Source of the DNA: Bog-756 sp052326605
GTDB lineage: Bacteria; Actinomycetota; Acidimicrobiia; Acidimicrobiales; RAAP-2
NCBI GenBank assembly: GCA_052326605.1
Contig: JBKQMB010000054.1
Span: 43,957-107,956, forward strand
Direction: 5' to 3'
Length of the DNA: 64,000 nt
Position 1 is the first letter of the stretch; every line of letters begins with the position of its first letter. Below, piece by piece: positions 57,159-64,000 of the stretch. The translations under genes and the position numbers were made by a program. The notes under the pieces are model-generated. The model did not search any database, had not been told where the DNA came from, and saw only the letters and a program-made list of their open reading frames with translations.

Positions 57159-58370
57159 ATGGGTGATCATGGGCAGAATCCGTTGCTGGAGGGATTGCCG
57201 TTGCTCGCCGATCTCCCGGATATCGAGGGCAGCAGCGTTCTGGTCCGCGTCGACTTCAACGTCCCCCTGCGCCCCTGCGCCGGTGAGGCCCCGACGGTGG
57301 TCGACGACTTCCGGATCCGTGCCGCATTGCCCACCCTTGAGTACCTGATCGAGCGGGGAGCCCATGTGACTGCGTGCACCCACCTCGGGCGGCCCAAGGG
57401 TGCGCCGGACGAGAGGTGGGAGCTCGGCCCGGTTCGCGACGAGTTGGCACAGTTGGTCCCACAGGTCGAGCTACTCGAGAACCTCCGGTTCGACCCGGGC
57501 GAGGTGCGGAACGATCCGGCCTTCGTCAAGAAGCTGGTCAACGGCCACGACGCTTATGTGAACGATGCATTCGGCGTCTCGCACCGCCGTCACGCCTCGG
57601 TGGTCGGACCCCCTACCCTCCTGCCCAGTGCCGCCGGGCTGTTGCTGCAGCGGGAGCTCGAGGCGTTGGGCCAGCTCCTCGGCACTCCGACCCGGCCGTT
57701 CGTGGCGGTTGTGGGAGGTGCCAAGGTCGCCGACAAACTCGGCGTCCTGAAGGCTCTGCTCCACCAGGTGGACGCCCTGGTCGTCGGAGGTGGGATGGCC
57801 TTCACGTTCCTAGCTGCAGCCGGCCACGAGGTCGGTGGCTCGATGGTCGATCCGGACAGGATCGGCGAGTGTGCCGAGCTCCTCGGATCCGGCAGACGCA
57901 TCTTGCTGCCGACCGACATCGTGGCGCTCGAGCCCGGTGCCGACTTCGGCTGCGACTGTGTGGACGGAGAGGTCCGGACCATTGGGGCCGACATTCCCGA
58001 GGGATGGCAAGGGCTGGACATCGGGCCGGAAACCGTCACCGCCTATGCCCGCGAGATCGCCTCCGCCGGGACCGTGCTGTGGAACGGGCCGATGGGAGTC
58101 TTCGAGGATTCGAGGTTCAGCGCGGGGACCGCCGGAGTCGCCCAGGCGGTGGCCAACTGCCCCGGCTACACCGTGGTAGGCGGGGGTGACAGCGCCGCTG
58201 CCGTCGACGAACTCGACCTGACCGACCGCGTCAGCTTCATCTCCACCGGCGGCGGGGCTTCGCTCGAACTACTCGAGTACGGCGATCTTCCCGGCCTCTC
58301 GGCACTCAGGGGGGCGGTCAATGCCCCCGTGGCCGGACACGGCGCTCGCCGTGACGAGCCGCCGCGGTGA
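57159..58370 (+). CDS. pgk: Phosphoglycerate kinase
   Basis: A 403-residue kinase that makes ATP from 1,3-bisphosphoglycerate. VLVRVDFNVPLRP, THLGRPKG, ENLRFDPGEVRND, YVNDAFGVSHRRHASVVG, VVGGAKVADKLGVL, LWNGPMGVFE and VVGGGDSAAAV are all present. ATG 57159 is chosen over ATG 57129 because GGGGGAGGAG lies at the right distance. A few family positions differ (GCDCVDGEV in the nucleotide loop). Its TGA overlaps tpiA as GTGA. Confidence 0.97.
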   Translation: MGDHGQNPLLEGLPLLADLPDIEGSSVLVRVDFNVPLRPCAGEAPTVVDDFRIRAALPTLEYLIERGAHVTACTHLGRPKGAPDERWELGPVRDELAQLVPQVELLENLRFDPGEVRNDPAFVKKLVNGHDAYVNDAFGVSHRRHASVVGPPTLLPSAAGLLLQRELEALGQLLGTPTRPFVAVVGGAKVADKLGVLKALLHQVDALVVGGGMAFTFLAAAGHEVGGSMVDPDRIGECAELLGSGRRILLPTDIVALEPGADFGCDCVDGEVRTIGADIPEGWQGLDIGPETVTAYAREIASAGTVLWNGPMGVFEDSRFSAGTAGVAQAVANCPGYTVVGGGDSAAAVDELDLTDRVSFISTGGGASLELLEYGDLPGLSALRGAVNAPVAGHGARRDEPPR

Positions 58371-59164
58371 CGGACCCCAGCGCCAGGCGGCGTCCGCTGA
58401 TCAGCGGAAACTGGAAGATGAACTTCGATCATCTCCAGGCCATCCATGCCGTTCGTGACCTCGGGCTGCGACTCCGGCCGGCGGACGCCGGGCCGGTCGA
58501 TCTTTCGGTGCATCCGCCCTTCACCGATCTCCGATCGGTGCAGACCGTCATCGAGGGCGAGGGCGTCCCGGTCGCGCTGGGAGCCCAGAATTGCGCGGTG
58601 GAGGATTCGGGACCGTTCACCGGAGAGGTGAGCCCTGCCATGCTGGCCAAGTTGCACGTGGACTATGTCATCGTGGGTCACTCGGAGCGCAGGCAGTTGT
58701 TCGGGGAGTCCGACGAGCTGGTGGGCGCCAAGCTGAAGGCGGTGCTGCGCAACGGGATGACGCCGATCCTCTGTGTCGGCGAGACAGTGGACGAGCGAGA
58801 CGTGGGCCTGACTCGTGATCGGTTAGCCACTCAGGTCGAGAACGGACTGGGGGGAGTGCCCCCGGAGTCTGTGGCGGCCATGGTCATCGCCTACGAGCCG
58901 GTATGGGCCATCGGGGCGGGCCAGGCGGCCACCCCGGAAGATGCCCAGGAGGCCTGCTCGTGGATCCGCGACGTGGCCACCCGGTCGGCCGGAGCGAGGG
59001 CCGCGGGCCAGGTGCGGATCCAATACGGGGGGTCGGTGAACGCCGAGAACACCGAATCACTACTGCGCTGCCCCGATATCGACGGGGTCCTCGTGGGCGG
59101 GGCGAGCCTCGATGCGGCTGCGTTCGTGGGAATCGCCCGGGCTGCTGCCATCGCCACCCGTTGA
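58367..59164 (+). CDS. tpiA: Triosephosphate isomerase
   Basis: A 265-residue TIM barrel. SGNWKMN carries catalytic K17, VGHSERRQLFGE the catalytic His, AYEPVWAIGAG the catalytic Glu, and IQYGGSVNAEN and VGGASLDA the phosphate site. Start GTG 58367 overlaps the pgk stop. Confidence 0.97.
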   Translation: MTDPSARRRPLISGNWKMNFDHLQAIHAVRDLGLRLRPADAGPVDLSVHPPFTDLRSVQTVIEGEGVPVALGAQNCAVEDSGPFTGEVSPAMLAKLHVDYVIVGHSERRQLFGESDELVGAKLKAVLRNGMTPILCVGETVDERDVGLTRDRLATQVENGLGGVPPESVAAMVIAYEPVWAIGAGQAATPEDAQEACSWIRDVATRSAGARAAGQVRIQYGGSVNAENTESLLRCPDIDGVLVGGASLDAAAFVGIARAAAIATR

Positions 59165-59210
59165 GTTTGCTAGCGTTTCCAACGGTCATCGACCAGAGGA
59201 GGAAGTTCGC

Positions 59211-59441
59211 GTGCTGACAGCAATCATCGTCGTGCTACAGGTGCTGGCATGCCTCGCCTTGATCTTCCTCATCCTCATGCACAGCGGCAAGGGCGGCGGC
59301 CTGTCCGACATGTTCGGTGGCTCGGTCGGCTCCGCGGCCGCCGGTTCGACGGTGGTCGAGAAGAACCTCGACCGGATCACCGTCACAGTGGCGGTCATCT
59401 TCGCCTTCACGAATCTGATCCTCATCCTGCGCCTGAAGTGA
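59211..59441 (+). CDS. secG: Preprotein translocase subunit SecG
   Basis: A 76-residue membrane protein of the Sec channel with two helices (residues 3-22 and 54-73) and the loop HSGKGGGLSDMFGG typical of SecG. AGAGGAGGAAG lies seven bases before GTG 59211. Its TGA overlaps the next gene (GTGA). Confidence 0.95.
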   Translation: MLTAIIVVLQVLACLALIFLILMHSGKGGGLSDMFGGSVGSAAAGSTVVEKNLDRITVTVAVIFAFTNLILILRLK

Positions 59442-61228
59442 CCGAATCCGGCGCCGAGCCCGTCGAGCGCCGCCCCCGTATCGCTCTCCGGTGGAGCGAG
59501 TACCGTGCCCGGTGGAGATTGCCCCTGGTGATCATCGTCATCATCGGGGCAGTGGCCATCATCGACCACCTCGGTTCTCAACGGATCAGCCAGGTCGACG
59601 AATTGGCGCCTCCGGCACTCGTTGCCGCCACCGGCGGATCGACGACCGTCCACCTCGACCGCCCCTGGGACGGGTTCAACCCCGACACCCCCTCGGGGGC
59701 GGCGTCATCGACGCTGACGCTGCTCAGCTCGGTGCTGCCCAGCGCCTACATCGTGTCTCCCAAACTCGTCCCGCAGGTCAACAGCGACCTCCTGTTGAGC
59801 GTCGAGGCCACCTCGACGGTACCGCTGACGATCCAGTACGTGATCAATCCCCACGCGGTGTGGTCCGACGGAGTGCCGGTCAGCGCGGAGGACTTCATCT
59901 ATGCCTGGCAGTCCCAACGGGGGAACGGGGTCGATGTCGGCGGACAGCCGGACCAGGTTGCCTCGACACTCGGGTACCGGGACGTGGCCTCGGTCACCGG
60001 CAGCAACGGCGGGAAGACGGTCACGGTGGTGTTCAGCACCCCCTTCACCGACTGGCGCGTCATGTTCGACCACATGGTGCCGGCCCACATCGCCATGCGG
60101 GTGGGCTGGAACAGTGGGTTCGATCTCTTCGATCCGACGGTGGACCTTTCCGCCGGGCCGATGATCGTGCAGTCCGTCTCGGGAGACTCGAGTGCCGTGT
60201 TGGTGCGGAACCCCAAGTGGTGGGGGACGCCGGCCGTGCTGGACCGGGCGGTCGTCTCGGTGGCACCGACGCAGAGCGCCTGGCTCGGGGCTCTGGCCGG
60301 GACCAGTCGTGCCGTGGCCCAACCGGCCCAGTTCAACTTGGGCACCCTCGACGCGGTGTCATCGCTGCCGAATACCCAGAGCTCCGTCAAGGCGTCTCTG
60401 AGCTTCCTGCAGCTGGAGTTCAACGTGAAGTCACCCGTCACCGGCAAGGTTGCCGCGCGTCAGGCGATCGCTCACGCCCTAGACCGCACGGCGCTCCTGA
60501 CCAAGACGTTCTCCTCCATCGAGCCGGACCTGGTGGTGAGCCAGGACCATCTGGCCGCTCCTTCGCAATCGACCTACAACGCGTCATCGGCATCCGGCGA
60601 GTACACCGACGCCGATCCGGCGACCACCGACCAACTGCTGAGGAGCCTGGGGTTCCACCAGGACCTGACCGGCAACTACGTCGATGTCGATGGAAGTCAG
60701 CTGACCATTCGGATGGCGGTTGAGTCCGGGGATCCCTGGATCGGTGAGGTCGCGGCGGGCATCAGTACCCAACTGCGGAGCGCGGGCATCTCGGTCGTGA
60801 CCTTCCCCGTGGCGGGGAGAGCCGGCCTGGATGCAGCTGCTGCCGCCAACTCCTACGACATGGCGCTGGTCACCCGAGTCTCGAGTCCGTTCCAGACGGT
60901 CACGGAAGGCTGGTACTCCGACGGCCAGGGGCCCATGGGCTCGGACGACTCGGAGAATTGGAGCAAGTTCGACGATCCTGAGGTGGACCAGCTCTTCCTG
61001 CAGGCCTCCCAGGCTTTGAACCCGGTGACCGGAAGCACCATCTACACACAGATCGACGATCAATTGTGGGATCAAATGGTCGCACTTCCCCTGTTCGGGG
61101 AACCGGCCCTGCTCGCCAACGGGGTGCAGATCGCCGGCCCCGATTACAACGCCTCGGAGGACGGCATCCTCTGGAACGTGGCCCTCTGGACGATTCTCAA
61201 GCCCGGTCCGTCACATTCGCAGACGTGA
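59438..61228 (+). CDS. Membrane-anchored family-5 solute-binding protein
   Basis: A 596-residue protein with the peptide-binding SBP_bac_5 fold. Instead of a lipobox it has one hydrophobic segment (about residues 29-46, LPLVIIVIIGAVAIID), so it should be tethered as an N-in membrane protein. Mature features: VWSDGVPVSAEDFIYAWQSQ, MIVQSVSGDSSAVLVRNPKWWG, VAARQAIAHALDRTALL and LPLFGEPALLANG. No permease or ATPase genes are beside it; it is coupled to secG by a four-base overlap. It could serve the oppBCDF importer 30 kb away, or act without transport. Confidence 0.85.
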   Translation: MTESGAEPVERRPRIALRWSEYRARWRLPLVIIVIIGAVAIIDHLGSQRISQVDELAPPALVAATGGSTTVHLDRPWDGFNPDTPSGAASSTLTLLSSVLPSAYIVSPKLVPQVNSDLLLSVEATSTVPLTIQYVINPHAVWSDGVPVSAEDFIYAWQSQRGNGVDVGGQPDQVASTLGYRDVASVTGSNGGKTVTVVFSTPFTDWRVMFDHMVPAHIAMRVGWNSGFDLFDPTVDLSAGPMIVQSVSGDSSAVLVRNPKWWGTPAVLDRAVVSVAPTQSAWLGALAGTSRAVAQPAQFNLGTLDAVSSLPNTQSSVKASLSFLQLEFNVKSPVTGKVAARQAIAHALDRTALLTKTFSSIEPDLVVSQDHLAAPSQSTYNASSASGEYTDADPATTDQLLRSLGFHQDLTGNYVDVDGSQLTIRMAVESGDPWIGEVAAGISTQLRSAGISVVTFPVAGRAGLDAAAAANSYDMALVTRVSSPFQTVTEGWYSDGQGPMGSDDSENWSKFDDPEVDQLFLQASQALNPVTGSTIYTQIDDQLWDQMVALPLFGEPALLANGVQIAGPDYNASEDGILWNVALWTILKPGPSHSQT

Positions 61229-61349
61229 GGCGGCCGGAAGCTCGGGCCGTCACCGCGGGGCCACGATCCGGCGCCCGGCGCCCGAACTGCGGTCGACCCA
61301 GGGCGCGCTACCATGCCAGACGCCCCGATAGCGATATCGGAGTCACTTC

Positions 61350-61436
61350 GTCGGAGTGGCGGAATAGGCAGACGCGCTAGCTTGAGGGGCTAGTGCCCGC
61401 AAGGGCGTGGGGGTTCAAGTCCCCCCTCCGACACCA
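61350..61436 (+). tRNA. tRNA-Leu (GAG)
   Basis: Class II tRNA of 87 bases with encoded CCA. Acceptor GTCGGAG/CTCCGAC; anticodon stem CTAGC/GCTAG with loop TTGAGGG, anticodon GAG; variable arm TGCCCGCAAGGGCGT; T-arm loop TTCAAGT. A six-pair hairpin with GCGA loop (CCGATA/TATCGG, 61325-61340) lies just upstream. Everything 3' of it in the window looks accessory. Confidence 0.96.
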
Positions 61437-61517
61437 TTGAACTACCCGGTCAGAGGGTGTACGACTCGGGCCAACGAGTCCAGATTTCTTCGAAACTTCT
61501 ACCAGGAGCACGGACTT

Positions 61518-61943
61518 ATGGCACGTGACCCACTCGAAGATCTTGCGAGTTCCGTTCGTGGGGCGAAGGGGATCAGTCCGGCAAACCAATGGAACAGTGT
61601 TTCCCAGGTCATTTCGAGCGCACTTTTGGAGGCTTCGGCGGTCCTTCAGAACCAGGGCGGCATCGATGCCTTCGTCGATTCACTCGACGATCTGAACGGC
61701 GCCGAGGGGGTAATTCTGGCCGTCGTTCATCAAGGGAAGAGACCGGCCCTCATCTTCCGGCCCTCATCTTCCGGTGTCGAGGTTGTCTACGCGGCGACCA
61801 TCGAAGTCCCCCCGGGATCGTCCAAATGGGGCTTGGCCGGTCAGGAATCGGTAGAGAACTCGTGGGGGTTCGACCAGGTCACGCGAGACAACGTGATCAA
61901 TGTGGTGAACTTCTTCGTTCGGGCCACCGGAGTGATCTCGTAA
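61518..61943 (+). CDS. Conserved-looking hypothetical protein, 141 residues
   Basis: I do not recognise the family. No signal peptide or membrane helix. The N-terminal 70 residues look helical (DPLEDLASSVRGAKG, SQVISSALLEASAVL), the rest beta-rich with RPALIFRPSSSGVEVVYAAT and a final helix VINVVNFFVRATGVI. ATG 61518 has AGGAG ten bases upstream. It sits alone between tRNA-Leu and a strong terminator hairpin, and its codon use is less GC-biased than its neighbours upstream. Confidence 0.7.
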   Translation: MARDPLEDLASSVRGAKGISPANQWNSVSQVISSALLEASAVLQNQGGIDAFVDSLDDLNGAEGVILAVVHQGKRPALIFRPSSSGVEVVYAATIEVPPGSSKWGLAGQESVENSWGFDQVTRDNVINVVNFFVRATGVIS

Positions 61944-61962
61944 CGATCGGCGGCGCTGCTGC

Positions 61963-62003
61963 CCGACGCCCTCTCGATGACGCCGTCCCCGAGAGGGCGT
62001 CGG
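61963..62003 (+). terminator. Strong 14-pair hairpin
   Basis: CCGACGCCCTCTCG, 13-base loop, CGAGAGGGCGTCGG, all perfectly paired, 20 bases after the stop of the hypothetical gene. No T-run follows, but this is the most stable simple hairpin in the window and is well placed as a terminator. Confidence 0.75.
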
Positions 62004-62312
62004 ACCATTCCATGAATCCACCCGTCCAAGGCGGAGGAGCTTCACACCATCATGCGGGATCCGGCGAAAGGCCCGGTGTGAGCCAATCTGCCATGCCTAC
62101 AGATCGGCGACCGCAGCGAGAATCGCGGGCTGGCCCGGGCCAAGCCGGCTGAACGGACATGGAACGACCCAGGCGACCCATGACCGACGACCCTGTCCTC
62201 CTCGCGCACACCGACGAACCAAAGGCCGCCGCACCCGGCCCCAGCCCACAGGCCCCGAGTGGGAACGCCCGCTTACGTGGCATGGTGTCCTCACTCCGAC
62301 ACCCAACCGTGG

Positions 62313-62515
62313 CACTGTCGCCCGTTCGAAAGGGGGCACGGCAGTGTAAGCCTCAACAAGAGGGTTCGAGCGCGGCATGAGCAGCTCAAACCAGTCGGTG
62401 CCTGTAGCTTACGACGGCAAGGTTCGGCCATGACGAGAGGATGTCCTGTTTGCCCTGGCGCCCCAGCGGACGACAGGGCGGGATCTCTTGGCAACGCAGC
62501 CGCTGGACAGATCCC
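62313..62515 (+). ncRNA. Structured RNA candidate in a gene-free region
   Basis: The 757 bases from 61944 to 62700 have no convincing gene. Within them stems follow one another: CACTG+GCCC / GGGC+CAGTG (62313-62346); GTAAGC (62346-62351) with GCTTAC (62407-62412), enclosing GGTTCGAGC (62363-62371) with GCTCAAACC (62384-62392, one mismatch); CCAGCGG (62463-62469) with CCGCTGG (62500-62506); GGGATCT (62480-62486) with AGATCCC (62509-62515). The last two interlock, as in a pseudoknot or a two-state switch. No known riboswitch consensus was recognised. Strand is assumed from the downstream gene. Confidence 0.4.
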
Positions 62516-62613
62516 AGGTGTTTCTCGCGAATCGAGGGAGGTGCAGGCAATACGCCGGGGTCGGCCCATGATCGGACCCCGTAACTTCACGGTGGTGACG
62601 CGGCAGTGCAGGG

Positions 62614-62619
62614 TATAAA
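62614..62619 (+). promoter_or_regulatory. -10 box TATAAA
   Basis: TATAAA(T) in a very GC-rich context, 87 bases before the GTG of the secreted-protein remnant. A transcript would start near 62626 and carry a leader of about 75 bases. No clear -35 box. Confidence 0.45.
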
Positions 62620-62650
62620 TGCCACGCCTCCAGCCTTACGGTGCCATGAG

Positions 62651-62686
62651 CTTCCTTGCGCGGGTAGCGCGCTCGGTAGGAGGAAG
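62651..62686 (+). promoter_or_regulatory. Hairpin that covers the ribosome binding site
   Basis: CTTCCT (62651-62656) pairs with AGGAAG (62681-62686), with an inner GCGC/GCGC stem (62658-62661, 62667-62670). The 3' arm lies in the purine-rich AGGAGGAAGGG that would bind the ribosome for the GTG at 62701. Confidence 0.4.
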
Positions 62687-62700
62687 GGCAAATCATTCTC

Positions 62701-63060
62701 GTGACTCGATTTCGGCGGTCCGTCGTTGTGCTCGCTATAACCATTGTGCTGGTGGCCTCGTTGGTGTCGGTGGTCGCCCGCTCTGCGGTGGCCGCCGCTC
62801 CGCCAACGCTCAACCTCAACGTGCTCCTGATCGGCACAGGGTCGTCGGACCCGACCACTGCGACGTGGCAGTCTGCGCTGACAAGCGAAGGAGCGCCTTA
62901 CACGCTGGCCACGGCAACCGGGCCTACGGCTCCGAGACGGTCACCCTCCCGGCCCTGACCAAGGGATCGGTGGGCAACTTCAACGCGGTGGTGATCGCCG
63001 ACTCGCCGGCTGGGTTCGCCACTGGCCAGCTGAGTGCCCTGTTCTCCTTCATTGCCCAGC
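62701..63060 (+). pseudogene. Remnant of a secreted, Agd3-like protein; frameshifted and truncated
   Basis: GTG 62701 opens a signal peptide (MTRFRRSVVVLAITIVLVAS... cleaved near AVAAA) and then NVLLIGTGSSDPTTATW, SALTSEGAPYTLATATG. In this frame a stop comes at 62956-62958, but one base backwards the match goes on: AYGSETVTLPALTKGS, NFNAVVIADSPAGFATGQLS, ALFSF. A lost G in the run at 62920-62922 explains the shift. After about 63060 the pattern ends and the sequence is antisense to the next gene. The domain resembles, from memory, the N-terminal part of bacterial Agd3-like polysaccharide deacetylases, which are much longer. A sequencing error could explain the shift but not the truncation. 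Confidence 0.6.
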
Positions 63061-63089
63061 CGCGCACGCCTTTTCGTCGCACGGGCGAA

Positions 63090-64000
63090 TCACCGGCACG
63101 GCTGCCTTCCTCCGTTCAGATTGACGTTGAACCGGGCGCCATTGAATCCGGCAGCGTTGTCCGCTGGGCAGAATGCGCTGGTGGCCAGGTTGTACTCGGC
63201 GTTGAGCACCGCCTTGTGGCCGACGTAGGAGGAGAGCAGGCTGCAGGTCTGGTACTCGTTGCACTGCTCGGTCAGTACGCCATCGGCCAACGGCTCCATG
63301 TCGGCCGCGTAGCTGTCACCGGTGTCGTCGGGGTTCTTGATGATCCAGCCCAGGCCGTGGGCGTGCATGAAGGTCGCCAGGGTGGTCATGTACTGCTCTT
63401 CAGCTGCCTTGCTGATGATGAAGCCGGTCGTGCCGTCGCTGCCGCTGTATGTCTCGTCCAGGTCGGTCTCGACTGCGTCGAAGCCCTTGGCCGCGCACTG
63501 CTGCTGGATCATCGACTCGACGATGGAGACCGTGGCGGCCGACGTGATGTTCAGGAACGACTCGGGATACCCCGACAGCTTGTCTCCGAGTACACCAGCT
63601 GCCTGGAACTGCGCGTAGTACGTCGTCGGGATGCCTTCATCGGCTGCGCTGTAGTAGTTGCCTGCCGTCCCCACCTCGACGTAGCAGATGGCGTGGTCAC
63701 CGGCAGCGTGCAACGCGGCCACCGTGCTGGCCGGGTTCTCGATCCCGTCGATGTCATAGACCATCGGGTTCGGCGCCGGCGCTCCTGTGTACGTGGTCAC
63801 ACCCGTTCCCATGTCACTGGCGCTATTGAGGTTCAGCGGGTGGTCGATCTCCCACTGCCAGGGGACGTTGCCCAGCGGTGGCGTCCACCAGGTACCTGCG
63901 GCCGGGGTGGTGATCGACGGTGGAGTCGTGGGGGGTGGAGTCGTGGGGGGTGGAGTCGTGGTCGGCGGCGTGGTGGGGGGTGGGGTGGTGGGGGGGGGTG
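63090..64000 (-). CDS. GH114-like endo-alpha-1,4-polygalactosaminidase, 5' end missing
   Basis: The frame is open from the window edge, so the true start lies beyond 64000. From the N-terminal side: a Pro/Thr linker, WWTPPLGNVPWQWEIDHPLN, then a TIM-barrel domain with MVYDIDGIENP, ICYVEVGTAGNYY, FDAVETDLDETYSG, LGWIIKNPDDTGD, and a C-terminus rich in Asn/Gly. These match the GH114 pattern (YDID, CYxxxG, FDxxExDxxD) of secreted enzymes that cut galactosamine polymers. ATG 63812 is internal. The linker implies a surface or secreted modular enzyme. It converges on the Agd3-like remnant. Confidence 0.8.
   Translation of the reverse strand, partial: PPPTTPPPTTPPTTTPPPTTPPPTTPPSITTPAAGTWWTPPLGNVPWQWEIDHPLNLNSASDMGTGVTTYTGAPAPNPMVYDIDGIENPASTVAALHAAGDHAICYVEVGTAGNYYSAADEGIPTTYYAQFQAAGVLGDKLSGYPESFLNITSAATVSIVESMIQQQCAAKGFDAVETDLDETYSGSDGTTGFIISKAAEEQYMTTLATFMHAHGLGWIIKNPDDTGDSYAADMEPLADGVLTEQCNEYQTCSLLSSYVGHKAVLNAEYNLATSAFCPADNAAGFNGARFNVNLNGGRQPCR
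63918..64000. repeat. Pro/Thr linker repeat
   Basis: TGGAGTCGTGGGGGG-type units (about 15 bases) recur and pass into G-rich GGTGGTGGGG blocks up to the window end; on the minus strand they encode TTPPP units of the glycosidase linker. Confidence 0.8.

Noticed and set aside
61350..61436. Attachment site at the tRNA-Leu 3' end
   Set aside because: I looked for a second copy of the 3' end downstream; only a weak GGGTTCGAG match near 62363 exists, too short to count.
62012..62152. 46-codon frame after the terminator
   Set aside because: Arg/Gly/Pro-rich product, no purine-rich site at the right distance, and it directly follows the terminator hairpin.
62590..62700. Possible type I c-di-GMP riboswitch
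   Set aside because: GCCTCCAGCC and GGTAGC resemble parts of the GEMM consensus, but the required CACGCA-GGGCAAACC and GCAAAGCC segments are missing.
62409..62858. 149-residue minus-strand frame in the gene-free region
   Set aside because: No ribosome binding site, no family pattern, and it runs across the hairpin stems and antisense to the signal peptide codons of the secreted-protein remnant.
63918..64000. Tandem repeats as a CRISPR array
   Set aside because: Units are about 15 bases, contiguous without spacers, and encode a Pro/Thr linker in frame with the glycosidase.

Overview
The window is a high-GC actinobacterial chromosome segment. The gene order resembles, from memory, the Mycobacterium tuberculosis blocks trpE-trpCBA, pdtaR-polA-rpsA-coaE-uvrB-uvrA and uvrC-rapZ-yvcK-gap-pgk-tpiA-secG, here joined into one run. 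The sequence differs enough from mycobacteria and streptomycetes that I infer a deep-branching actinobacterium, most likely of class Acidimicrobiia. That placement is an inference and was not tested. Genes are tightly packed, and many neighbours share an ATGA or GTGA stop/start overlap.

Layout. 1-10.9 kb: 3' part of trpE, a YgfZ-type folate-binding protein, a lipoprotein, an APH-fold phosphotransferase, an SDR enzyme and a two-component system on the minus strand, then trpC-trpF-trpB-trpA. 11-16.4 kb (minus): fabD-fabG-acpP-fabF, followed by an ABC1/UbiB-type kinase. 16.5-23.8 kb: tRNA-Leu(CAA), menC, a small coiled-coil protein, a possible 41-codon leader ORF, a PdtaR-like ANTAR antiterminator, polA and rpsA. 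23.9-29.7 kb (minus): an oligopeptide ABC transporter, oppABCDF. 29.9-44.9 kb: an envelope-glycan locus with three GT-C type membrane glycosyltransferases, a UDP-galactopyranose-mutase-like flavoprotein, a MOP-family flippase, a GT4 transferase, a 1538-residue AftD-like arabinofuranosyltransferase and a methyltransferase. 44.9-54.2 kb: coaE, uvrB, uvrA, nadA (minus) and uvrC. 54.2-61.2 kb: rapZ, yvcK, gap, pgk, tpiA, secG and a membrane-anchored oligopeptide-binding protein. 61.35 kb to the end: tRNA-Leu(GAG), an unknown 141-residue protein with a strong terminator, about 0.7 kb without a convincing gene but rich in RNA hairpins, a broken secreted-protein gene with a one-base frameshift, and the 3' part of a GH114-like polygalactosaminidase gene with a Pro/Thr linker.

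Together the window holds tryptophan synthesis, the fatty-acid elongation core, most of nucleotide excision repair (UvrA, UvrB and UvrC), lower glycolysis, and an envelope polysaccharide assembly line. Points most worth a second look: repeated TANNNT boxes 7 bases before start codons (leaderless transcription); a FabD fused to a biotinyl/lipoyl-like domain without the modifiable lysine; a Gly-rich insertion inside a response-regulator receiver domain; the absence of whiA after yvcK; the glycan locus between rpsA and coaE; and the tail of the window, with its structured RNA candidate and a deacetylase-like gene remnant facing a galactosaminidase gene.
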